Shown: positions 56,963 to 64,000 of the stretch, piece after piece
Layout of the letters: every line of letters begins with the position of its first letter
Position numbering within the stretch: the first letter of the stretch is position 1
Assembly: GCA_947503965.1 (NCBI GenBank)
Contig: CANNFU010000001.1
Coordinates: forward strand, 372,001 to 436,000
Length of the DNA stretch: 64,000 nucleotides
Direction: 5' to 3'
DNA from: an uncultured Paracoccaceae bacterium
GTDB taxonomy: Bacteria > Pseudomonadota > Alphaproteobacteria > Rhodobacterales > Rhodobacteraceae
The notes under the pieces: generated by a model
Told to the model about the DNA's origin: nothing
What the model saw: only the letters and a program-made list of their open reading frames with translations
Databases searched by the model: none
Made by a program: the position numbers and the translations under genes

Positions 56963-59900
56963 ATGACCAACCGCTCGGCGCAAACGGGGATTTTGGCTTG
57001 GTTCGCCGGGAATAGTGTTGCGGCCAACATCCTGATGATCGCCTTGGTTTTGGCCGGCATCTACACAATTCAGTCCATGCGAACAGAGGTATTCCCCCAG
57101 ATTGACCCGCGTACCATCGTCGTCAGTGTCCCCTATTCTGGCGCCAACCCCGAAGAGGTAGAAGATGGCATAACAACTCGCGTAGAAAGTGCTGTTACAG
57201 GGATCACGGGGGTCAAGCGGATCAACTCTACAGCGTCTGAGGGGCTGGGGCGGGTAACGGTTGAGTTGACCTCTTTTGCAGATGCAGATGAGGTTCTCGC
57301 TGATGTACGCGACGCGGTAGATCAGATCAGTGATTTCCCGCCGGAGGGTGCCGATGACCCATCAGTCGAGAAAACCGCCATTGAACCGACTGTCATGACT
57401 TTGGCGCTTTATGGCGCCGCCCCCGAACGACAGCTGCGCGAGGTTGGTGAACGGCTGCGCGATGAATTGCTTGCGACTAATCAAGTGGCCGATGTTGTTT
57501 TGAATGGTGTGCGCTCCTACGAGATGTCCATAGAGGTGTCCGAGGAAGAACTGCAACGTTTTGAGCTGAGTTTTGAGACGATTGCGCAAAAGATCTCCGC
57601 AGCCTCGCTTGACCTGGCAGGCGGGACGCTACGCACTGCAAACGGTGAAATCCTGCTGCGCACCCCCGCTAAGCGTGTCACCGCAGAAGAGTTCGGACGC
57701 ACTCCGATCCTGACGCAAGCGGACGGCGCCACCGTGCTTTTGTCCGAAGTCGCGACCATTCGCGACGGGTTTGAGGATGGTGAGTTGATCAACGTCTACA
57801 ATGGTGAGCCATCGGTCCTTCTGACCATCTACCGGACCGCCGAACAGGGTGCGATAGAGGTTGAGAACGTCGTGACGGAGTATTTGGCACAGGTTAGCGT
57901 CCCTACAGGGATGACGCTGGAAATCCGCGACAATGACACCGATGCGTTGCGAGAGCGGATCAACCTGATGCTCCGCAATGCGATCTTCGGTTTTGGGTTG
58001 GTATTCTTGTCGCTGGTCCTTTTTCTAGACCTCAAGCTGGCCTTCTGGACGAGCCTTGCCATTCCGATTTCGTTTCTGGGTGGGCTTGCGATTGCGGGCT
58101 CTCTGGGTGCGTCAATCAACATGATCTCACTCTTTGCATTGATCATCGTTCTTGGGGTTGTGGTCGATGATGCGGTTGTGGTGGGTGAAAACATCTTTCA
58201 TGCCCAAGCTCAGGGCAAGCCGCCGTTCGAGGCGACATTGGACGGGCTGCGTGAGGTCGCGGCCCCTGTCACCCTTGGCGTCTTGACCACGATCATGGCG
58301 TTTGCCCCGCTGGCTTTCACAACTGGCACACTTGGGCAGGTCATTTCGGTCATTCCAATCGTGGTGATCGCGATTCTGTTCATTTCACTTGTGGAGTCGC
58401 TTCTCATCCTGCCCGCGCATTTATCGGGCGGTTCGGAATGGAGCGTGGGGCCACTGAAACTGATCCAACGCGGTTTTACAGCGGCTCTGGAAAGCTTCAC
58501 TGCCTATGTCATTCGCCCCATGGTGGCCGTGGCTGTCACGTTTCGCTATGCTACTATGGTTCTGATCATTGCCATTGTCTTTATCGCAGCCACTGCGTTT
58601 TCGACCGGCTTTCTGCGTTTCGTGTTCTTCCCGCCGACCGAAGCAGACCGTGTCGAACTGACCTTGACGATGACAGAAGGCGCACCGTTCTCTGCGACAC
58701 GCGCAGCAGCGGAGACAGCGCTTGCCGCCGCTGCCGCCGTCGATGCCCGGATCGCTGCCGAACACGGATCAGCGCCTGTGGCGAAAACATCGGCCACTAT
58801 CGGGCAATCCGCGGCGGTGTCTGGCCCGGGTGGTGCGGGCGGGTCCAGCACCGCATCAAACATTGCACAAATCAGGGTTGAACTGACACCTTCAGACCTC
58901 CGCAACGTCGGTTCTGTTGAATTTGAACAGATGTGGCGTGACGAGATTGGCGCGCTGCCCGGCGCAGAAAGCATGACCTTCATGAGCGGGCTATTCGTTC
59001 TGGGAGATGACGTCAGCGTTGAAATGTCTCACGCGGACGAAGAACTGCTGCTCAGCGCCGCTGAGGCCCTGCGCGCACGGCTGGATGCAACCAATGGGGT
59101 TTCAGACATCGAATTCTCGTTGCAATTCGGCAAGCGCCAGCTTGATTTCAGCCTCAACGACGTGGGCATCGCGCTTGGGCTGTCGGATGCAGACCTTGCC
59201 CGCCAGATCCGCCGTGCATTCTTTGGCGAGCAGGTGCAAACCCTGCAACGTGGCCTGGAAGAAGTTGATGTCATCGTGCGCTACCCTCAGGCAGAGCGGA
59301 CCAGTCTGGGCGACGTCTACGACATGCGGATACGTTTGGCAGGAGGCGAAGCGGTGCCGGTCACCGCTGTTGCCGATATCGTGGAATCGCGCGGTTTTTC
59401 CACCATTGAAAGGTCTGACGGTCGCCGGATCCTGCGCGTGACAGCAAAGGTCGACAGCGATGTCACCACGTCTGATAACGTAAACAACGACCTGAGAAAT
59501 GCCTTTTTGCCCGAATTGACACAGGATATCGACAGCCTGCAGTGGGCGATGAGTGGTCAAGCCGCCGATCAGCAAACGGATTTGCAAAACATCTTTGGCG
59601 CATTGGGTGTGGCGATGCTGGGTATCTTCGTAATGCTGGCTGGGTTCACGCGCAGCTACATCGTGCCGATCGTGATCCTGACAACGGTGATCTATGGTGT
59701 CGTAGGTGCCGTGGTGGGGCACATCGCGCTGGGGTATCCGCTGACCTTTATTTCGCTCTTCGGCATTGTGGCGCTGGCCGGGGTTGTGGTGAACGACTCG
59801 ATCCTGTTGCTTGATGACTATACCCGGCGGCTGAAGCGCGAACCACATCTCGCCAAAGCGAAAGCCATTGTGGACAGCGCCGCGCGCCGGTTTCGTCCGA

Positions 59901-60142
59901 TCCTGATGACAACGATCTCAACGGCATTTGGCCTGCTACCGATGATCTATGAAACGTCATTTCAGGCGAAGTTCCTGATCCCGATGGCAATCAGCCTTGG
60001 GTTTGGAATTATCGTGGCTACGCCGATCCTGCTGATGGCCGTCCCCGCCACGATGATGATCCTCGACGATCTGGGGCGACCCTTCCGCTGGTTCCGTAGA
60101 TCTATAGCTGCAACCGGTCCTGCGCCTGGCCCGGCTGAATGA
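56963..60142 (+). CDS. RND-family inner-membrane efflux pump
   Basis: Transporter of 1059 residues with the usual twelve helices and two large periplasmic loops. The proton-relay motif GVVVDDAVVVGENIF lies in the fourth helix, as in the HAE/CusA-type group. A Gly-rich stretch near residue 632 (GPGGAGGSS) is unusual. It forms an exporter with the adaptor and NodT-type channel upstream. Substrate (drugs, lipids, metals) is not shown. Confidence 0.94.
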   Translation: MTNRSAQTGILAWFAGNSVAANILMIALVLAGIYTIQSMRTEVFPQIDPRTIVVSVPYSGANPEEVEDGITTRVESAVTGITGVKRINSTASEGLGRVTVELTSFADADEVLADVRDAVDQISDFPPEGADDPSVEKTAIEPTVMTLALYGAAPERQLREVGERLRDELLATNQVADVVLNGVRSYEMSIEVSEEELQRFELSFETIAQKISAASLDLAGGTLRTANGEILLRTPAKRVTAEEFGRTPILTQADGATVLLSEVATIRDGFEDGELINVYNGEPSVLLTIYRTAEQGAIEVENVVTEYLAQVSVPTGMTLEIRDNDTDALRERINLMLRNAIFGFGLVFLSLVLFLDLKLAFWTSLAIPISFLGGLAIAGSLGASINMISLFALIIVLGVVVDDAVVVGENIFHAQAQGKPPFEATLDGLREVAAPVTLGVLTTIMAFAPLAFTTGTLGQVISVIPIVVIAILFISLVESLLILPAHLSGGSEWSVGPLKLIQRGFTAALESFTAYVIRPMVAVAVTFRYATMVLIIAIVFIAATAFSTGFLRFVFFPPTEADRVELTLTMTEGAPFSATRAAAETALAAAAAVDARIAAEHGSAPVAKTSATIGQSAAVSGPGGAGGSSTASNIAQIRVELTPSDLRNVGSVEFEQMWRDEIGALPGAESMTFMSGLFVLGDDVSVEMSHADEELLLSAAEALRARLDATNGVSDIEFSLQFGKRQLDFSLNDVGIALGLSDADLARQIRRAFFGEQVQTLQRGLEEVDVIVRYPQAERTSLGDVYDMRIRLAGGEAVPVTAVADIVESRGFSTIERSDGRRILRVTAKVDSDVTTSDNVNNDLRNAFLPELTQDIDSLQWAMSGQAADQQTDLQNIFGALGVAMLGIFVMLAGFTRSYIVPIVILTTVIYGVVGAVVGHIALGYPLTFISLFGIVALAGVVVNDSILLLDDYTRRLKREPHLAKAKAIVDSAARRFRPILMTTISTAFGLLPMIYETSFQAKFLIPMAISLGFGIIVATPILLMAVPATMMILDDLGRPFRWFRRSIAATGPAPGPAE

Positions 60143-60172
60143 AACAGTAGATCCAAAGCGAAAGGACGACTC

Positions 60173-60916
60173 ATGCGACAAATCATTTTGACGCCGACCC
60201 TTTGTCTTGCCATGGCAATTTCCGCGCAAGCGCAAGAAGTGCCCGAGGGGTTTTCAGTTGGGATTGGGATAGGCGCCGGCAACAGCGCGTATCTTGGTGA
60301 AGACGATGTAGCGAGCCTATTACCGATTGTCCGCTACGACAGTGCCGCGTTTTCCGTTGGATTGCCACAGGGCCTGCGGCTAACAGTACTGGATCGCGAT
60401 GACTTTCGGCTAAGCGCGGTTGTCTCGCCCCGCCTGTCAGAGATTGATAATGCCGACGCGGACGAATTGGACGGGCTTGACCGCGAGATCACGATCGATG
60501 GGGGTTTGCGCATGACATATTCGCTGTCCCAGCAAACACGGTTGACCTTCGGTGCGGTCACTGAGCTGACAGATGAACACGATGGGCAAGAGGTTTCGGT
60601 GGGTGTAACACAATTTGTGCGCGCAGGTCCGCTACCCGTGATCCTTGGCGCGGGCGCGCGTTGGCAAAGTGCTGATCTGGGAAGCTACCTCTATGGCGTC
60701 AGTCCATCGGAAGCGACCGCAACGCGCCCCGAATACGCTCCCGAAGATGCCGTTCTACCCTACATATCAATCGGCTCGATGTTGCCGGTGTCCGACGATG
60801 TGCGACTGACCGCAAACCTGCGTGCAGAGTTTTTGCCGGACACAGTCACCGATAGTCCAATCATTGATGAAGATGTCAAAGTCGGTTTTTTGTTTGGTAT
60901 CATTTACAACTTCTGA
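60173..60916 (+). CDS. MipA/OmpV-family outer-membrane protein
   Basis: Protein of 247 residues with a Sec signal (1-21, ending AQA) and beta-barrel alternation typical of MipA/OmpV (GAGNSAYLGEDDVASLLPIVRYDSAAF; ends YNF). Such proteins are often encoded with two-component systems and envelope stress functions. It sits 30 bases after the RND gene. Confidence 0.88.
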   Translation: MRQIILTPTLCLAMAISAQAQEVPEGFSVGIGIGAGNSAYLGEDDVASLLPIVRYDSAAFSVGLPQGLRLTVLDRDDFRLSAVVSPRLSEIDNADADELDGLDREITIDGGLRMTYSLSQQTRLTFGAVTELTDEHDGQEVSVGVTQFVRAGPLPVILGAGARWQSADLGSYLYGVSPSEATATRPEYAPEDAVLPYISIGSMLPVSDDVRLTANLRAEFLPDTVTDSPIIDEDVKVGFLFGIIYNF

Positions 60917-60970
60917 AGCCTCTGCGTGCGCGGGACACATCGCGCGCCACTCCAGCACGAAAAGACTCCG

Positions 60971-61951
60971 ATGACACGTCATTCGATATCCCTCATTGCA
61001 CTGGTGACGGCAGCCTGCACAGCCGAGCCAACGCTGGCACCAGTGCCTCCGGCCACCGCATCTGCGCAAACCGAGACTGTCTATTTCATGACGACCCGTG
61101 CTGCCGGGAATGATGCGACGTTATTCTCGGACCAGCGGGCATCAGTGCCCTCATTTGGCGCAGTCGTCGTTGGTATACCCCCGACACATCAGGTTGGGCA
61201 GGTCGAGGTTGCCGACGGCACACCTGATCCTACCTGGCATTTTCACCGCGCAGGCTTGCGTGACTATGCCGATCTTGCGTCCTTTGCTGATGCCATCACT
61301 GACGATAAGGGCCCTGTGATCATCTATATCCACGGCTACAACAACAGCTTTGCCGAAAGCACCTTTCGTTACGCGCAAATCGCGCATGATGCGGAATTGC
61401 CGGGCAAGGCGGTTCAATTCGCATGGGCCTCAAAGGGCGAGGCAAATGGCTACATCTATGACCGCGACAGCGCATTGACGGCGAGAGACGATCTCGCCGA
61501 ATTGCTGGCGCAAACTGCGCACCGGACCGATCAGCCCATCACGCTGGTGGCGCATTCAATGGGCAGCCTTGTCGCCATGGAGGCGTTGTTGCATCTGTCA
61601 CTTTCGGATGATGTGCGGACGCTGGCCGAGGTTTCCGAAGTCATGATGCTAGCCCCTGATCTGGATGCCGATCTATTTGCCGATCAGCTGGACCAAATCC
61701 AGATGCCTGCAAACCGTTTCGGTGTTGCGATAAACCGCGAGGACCGTCTTTTGCGCTTTTCTGGCCGAATTGCGGGCGAAAGCGAAAGAGTTGGTCGCGA
61801 CCTTGATACTGAAACCCTGTCGGCGCTTGGTGTCCGTGTGGTCGATTTGACGGGTGTGCGGGACGGCGACCGGGCTGGTCATTTCCTGCCCGCGACATCG
61901 CCGACCTTGCTTGCGTTCTTTCGGTCAAGTGCAAGGCGGGGCGGGTCTTAG
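60971..61951 (+). CDS. DUF900-type alpha/beta hydrolase lipoprotein
   Basis: Protein of 326 residues with a lipoprotein-type signal (LVTAACTAE). The fold is the alpha/beta hydrolase type of DUF900: oxyanion IYIHGYNNSF, nucleophile HSMGS (Ser) and a likely acid in DLDADLF. The His closing the triad is probably in the C-terminal GDRAGHFL. The ATG at 60971 is used because the lipobox follows. It is the last gene of the plus-strand efflux block, and its substrate is unknown. Confidence 0.87.
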   Translation: MTRHSISLIALVTAACTAEPTLAPVPPATASAQTETVYFMTTRAAGNDATLFSDQRASVPSFGAVVVGIPPTHQVGQVEVADGTPDPTWHFHRAGLRDYADLASFADAITDDKGPVIIYIHGYNNSFAESTFRYAQIAHDAELPGKAVQFAWASKGEANGYIYDRDSALTARDDLAELLAQTAHRTDQPITLVAHSMGSLVAMEALLHLSLSDDVRTLAEVSEVMMLAPDLDADLFADQLDQIQMPANRFGVAINREDRLLRFSGRIAGESERVGRDLDTETLSALGVRVVDLTGVRDGDRAGHFLPATSPTLLAFFRSSARRGGS

Positions 61952-62289
61952 CGGCTGAACGCCATTTCTCCACCATCAGGGCCTTGCCCAACAAAGCCAT
62001 CGCCCTGCGCCGTCAGCGTCATGCATCGTTCGCCGCCTGTTGGCATACCGTCCAGACAGACACCATCATCAATGCCCCGCCATGAGATATTGCGTCGCAT
62101 TATGCCCATCTTCATCTGCCCGGTCCCGTCGGGGTTCAGGGTCATCTGCATTGTTCGACCGTTTGGTACTGTGGCGTTCCACGGTTGGCCATCAGCCATC
62201 AGCTCGGTAATGCCATCCGCCATTGCTGGTGCAATGATTGCACTGAAGATCGCTGCGCTCAGAAGAGAAACTCTTGAATATCGTTGCAT
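61948..62289 (-). CDS. Small secreted protein
   Basis: 113 residues: Sec signal (1-24, ending AMA), then a compact domain with three cysteines. The ATG at 62289 (MQRYSR) is chosen because the signal follows directly; a longer frame starts 10 codons earlier. No family is recognised. It overlaps the end of the hydrolase gene by four bases on the other strand. Confidence 0.6.
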   Translation of the reverse strand: MQRYSRVSLLSAAIFSAIIAPAMADGITELMADGQPWNATVPNGRTMQMTLNPDGTGQMKMGIMRRNISWRGIDDGVCLDGMPTGGERCMTLTAQGDGFVGQGPDGGEMAFSR

Positions 62290-62359
62290 GTTGGTTTCCA
62301 GTTGTTGCGAGGATTTCACGTTTCATCATGCGCCGAATTGTTCGATCGGCGATCTGTCA

Positions 62360-62473
62360 TCAGAAAAACATGACAGTTGAGTAAGCGCCGGCCATGCCAG
62401 CGATACACAGAAGCACGGCAATGATCATCCACGGTGTCGAAGAACCCGTTTCTTGGCGCTCCTTGTTTTTCAT
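62360..62473 (-). CDS. 37-residue single-helix membrane peptide
   Basis: The short gene MKNKERQETGSS...TVMFF has a charged head and one hydrophobic helix (WMIIAVLLCIAGMAGAY). Its ATG overlaps the histidine kinase stop by four bases (ATGA), indicating translational coupling. It may be a small regulator or partner of the kinase. The sequence alone does not prove translation. Confidence 0.5.
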   Translation of the reverse strand: MKNKERQETGSSTPWMIIAVLLCIAGMAGAYSTVMFF

Positions 62474-63840
62474 GCCGGCGTCTCCCTGGGCAGCTGCAAG
62501 CACACAATTAGACCGGTTGGCTCATTGTCTTGCAAAGCCAACGACCCGCCTTGGCGGGCCATCAGATCGTTAGCGATTGCAAGCCCCAAACCAAATCCTT
62601 TCGCTGAACCCTCTCCACCAGCCTTGACGGCCTCTAACCTGCTGAAGGGCTCCAGAACCACGGTCTGCAGTTCTTGGGGAATGCCGCATCCCTGATCAGA
62701 GACCTCAATAGAAGCAATAGGGCCGGGCCCGTCTGTTAAGGTGACATACGCGGCACCGGCATGGACAACTGCATTTCCAATCACATTTTCAAGAACACGC
62801 TGCATCAGGGCCGTATCACAGGACACAACAAGATGATCGGGACCATAATAGCTGACGTCCTTTTCCTGATCAGTGAACGCATCACACACCGTCCGGCAAA
62901 GGACCGCAAGATCAACCCGACCAAGTTCCATCTGGACGGTGTCAGACCTCATGAAACGCAAAGCGTCATCAATCATCTTTTCCAAAGTGTTCAGGTCATC
63001 GTTGATCGCCGTTTCCAGTTCGCCTGCATTTATATTTTCCAGCCGAAGACGCAGGCGCGTGAGCGGCGTTCGCATATCGTGCCCGATTGCGGCAAGTGTT
63101 TGTGATCGGTCTGTAATCAGCTTGCGCAGTTTTTGCTGCATACGATTAAAGGCCGCGGTCGCACGGCGCACTTCCTTTGCCCCATCCTCATTAAGATCGG
63201 GCGACTGGATATCCCGTGAAAATGCCTCCACGCCAGCCGATAGCCGCATGATGGGAGCGACCAGAGTGGACCCGGCCCAGATTGACAAAAGCATCAAAGG
63301 AAGGGCCAGGACGGTAATTACCAGCGTACCACCGACCAAAGGTATGGTCCTGGACAGAATGTCTGGTCTGGGTGTGAAGGTCAGCCAACTTCCGTCAGCC
63401 AACGCGACACCCAAACCAAAAGGCTCAATCGGAGGTCCGGGCCATTTCACACTTTCATCAAGAGGATAAACCCTAAGATAGGGAGCCCAGGCCGGATCGG
63501 TAGCGGCAAGCACAGCCTCAGTCGCAGTCTCTACCTCGATAGCGTCGGGGATCATCTGCGCGATTGCAAATCGGTCGTCCTGCATCACTAGGTTGGCAAT
63601 GTGCAGGGATGTTCCGCTGACCTGTCCGGGCGACATCACCGACAGAACGCTCAACATCGCCTCCGACATATCGACCGAACGCTCTAATCTGCGTTCTTCA
63701 AATCCAAATACGACAAACAGCAACATCGGCGTCAGCGAAAACGCGAGCACCTGCGTCGTCACAAGTAGAAGGACAATCTGCCCGCGGATACCCAGCCGCC
63801 CGATCATGGCGTGCCTGAACCGTGAGAAGCGGCGGATCAC
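62470..63840 (-). CDS. EnvZ-type sensor histidine kinase
   Basis: Membrane kinase of 456 residues: helix 1 (about 21-45), a periplasmic domain (46-165), helix 2 (about 166-195), HAMP (196-245), the H-box AIGHDMRTPL (His254), and an ATPase domain with N-box ENVIGNAVVHA, DQGCGIP and GFGLGLAIANDLMARQGG. GTG at 63840 overlaps the response regulator stop (GTGA). It is the likely sensor for the efflux genes that precede it on the other strand. Confidence 0.93.
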   Translation of the reverse strand: MIRRFSRFRHAMIGRLGIRGQIVLLLVTTQVLAFSLTPMLLFVVFGFEERRLERSVDMSEAMLSVLSVMSPGQVSGTSLHIANLVMQDDRFAIAQMIPDAIEVETATEAVLAATDPAWAPYLRVYPLDESVKWPGPPIEPFGLGVALADGSWLTFTPRPDILSRTIPLVGGTLVITVLALPLMLLSIWAGSTLVAPIMRLSAGVEAFSRDIQSPDLNEDGAKEVRRATAAFNRMQQKLRKLITDRSQTLAAIGHDMRTPLTRLRLRLENINAGELETAINDDLNTLEKMIDDALRFMRSDTVQMELGRVDLAVLCRTVCDAFTDQEKDVSYYGPDHLVVSCDTALMQRVLENVIGNAVVHAGAAYVTLTDGPGPIASIEVSDQGCGIPQELQTVVLEPFSRLEAVKAGGEGSAKGFGLGLAIANDLMARQGGSLALQDNEPTGLIVCLQLPRETPA

Positions 63841-64000
63841 GGAAGGATTTCCTCTACTGGGGGCACAAACAGATAACCGCCATTCCTAACGGTTTTGATG
63901 AGCTGAGGCGCGCTGGGGTCTTGTTCTATCTTCTGGCGTATGCGGCTGACCAGGGTATCGACACTCCGGTCATAGGGTTCGACATGTCGACCTTGCGCCA
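63837..64000 (-). CDS. OmpR-type response regulator, partial (C-terminus)
   Basis: The last 53 codons of an OmpR-family DNA-binding domain: YDRSVDTLVSRIRQKIEQ, then KTVRNGGYLF and the tail PPVEEILP. The gene continues past the window end, so the receiver domain is not visible. It is translationally coupled to the sensor kinase. Confidence 0.88.
   Translation of the reverse strand, partial: AQGRHVEPYDRSVDTLVSRIRQKIEQDPSAPQLIKTVRNGGYLFVPPVEEILP

Overview
The window looks like a chromosomal segment of a marine alphaproteobacterium of the Rhodobacterales (Roseobacter-type). This is inferred from its content: TRAP and ABC uptake systems, a protocatechuate (pca) block with a BKACE-type enzyme, a cyanate ABC/CynS block, and protein families and codon usage typical of that group. 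It is dense in transport and catabolic clusters, with two short stretches of mobile-element debris. No rRNA, tRNA or CRISPR was seen.

Layout. 1-2808: 3' part of a polyamine-type ABC system (ATPase cut by the window edge, binding protein) and a LysR regulator. 3207-10284: an unusual cassette with a winged-helix/TPR regulator, a PAP2/haloperoxidase-fold enzyme with eight N-terminal Gly-Arg-Ala repeats, a divergent subtilase, a small protein resembling a stand-alone I9 subtilase propeptide, and a second subtilase with an acidic pro-region. No gene in it has a clear export signal. GTCA direct repeats with an exact 11-bp pitch lie in three of its intergenic regions, which suggests one OmpR/SARP/PhoB-like regulator controls the whole cassette. 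This is the best candidate for an undescribed system. 10878-17295: a second polyamine-type ABC operon ending in an Asp/Glu/hydantoin racemase, with a divergent GntR/FCD regulator (palindromic operator between them) and a two-domain GNAT. 17445-23571: cyanate hydratase, an NTF2-like protein and a nitrate/cyanate-type ABC transporter, divergent from an enhancer-binding-protein-like regulator whose GAFTGA loop reads GAFAGA.

24409-36062: an aromatic catabolic block. A PobR-like AraC regulator, a LysM-binding-protein fusion, a three-repeat secreted protein, a TRAP transporter, PobA, a PcaD-PcaC fusion, PcaH, PcaG, a BKACE enzyme and PcaB together give a route from 4-hydroxybenzoate to beta-ketoadipate and probably on to acetoacetate and succinyl-CoA. 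A phenol-hydroxylase-family monooxygenase at 43647-45500 could be another peripheral aromatic enzyme. 36063-37500 holds decayed RHS and IS21 sequence. 37648-42392: an alpha-glucan cluster (LacI, LamB porin, lipoprotein amylase, glucodextranase-C-like protein). 42390-43450: an IS5-type remnant and a 158-bp MITE-like element. 45688-48481: a LacI regulator divergent from an MFS transporter and a RidA protein.

49314-64000: an export region. A HlyD adaptor, an RbbA-type double ATPase-permease and an ABC-2 permease are followed by a NodT-type outer-membrane lipoprotein, an RND adaptor, an RND pump, a MipA/OmpV protein, a lipoprotein hydrolase, a small secreted protein, a 37-residue membrane peptide and an EnvZ/OmpR-type two-component pair. 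The two-component pair is the likely, but unproven, regulator.
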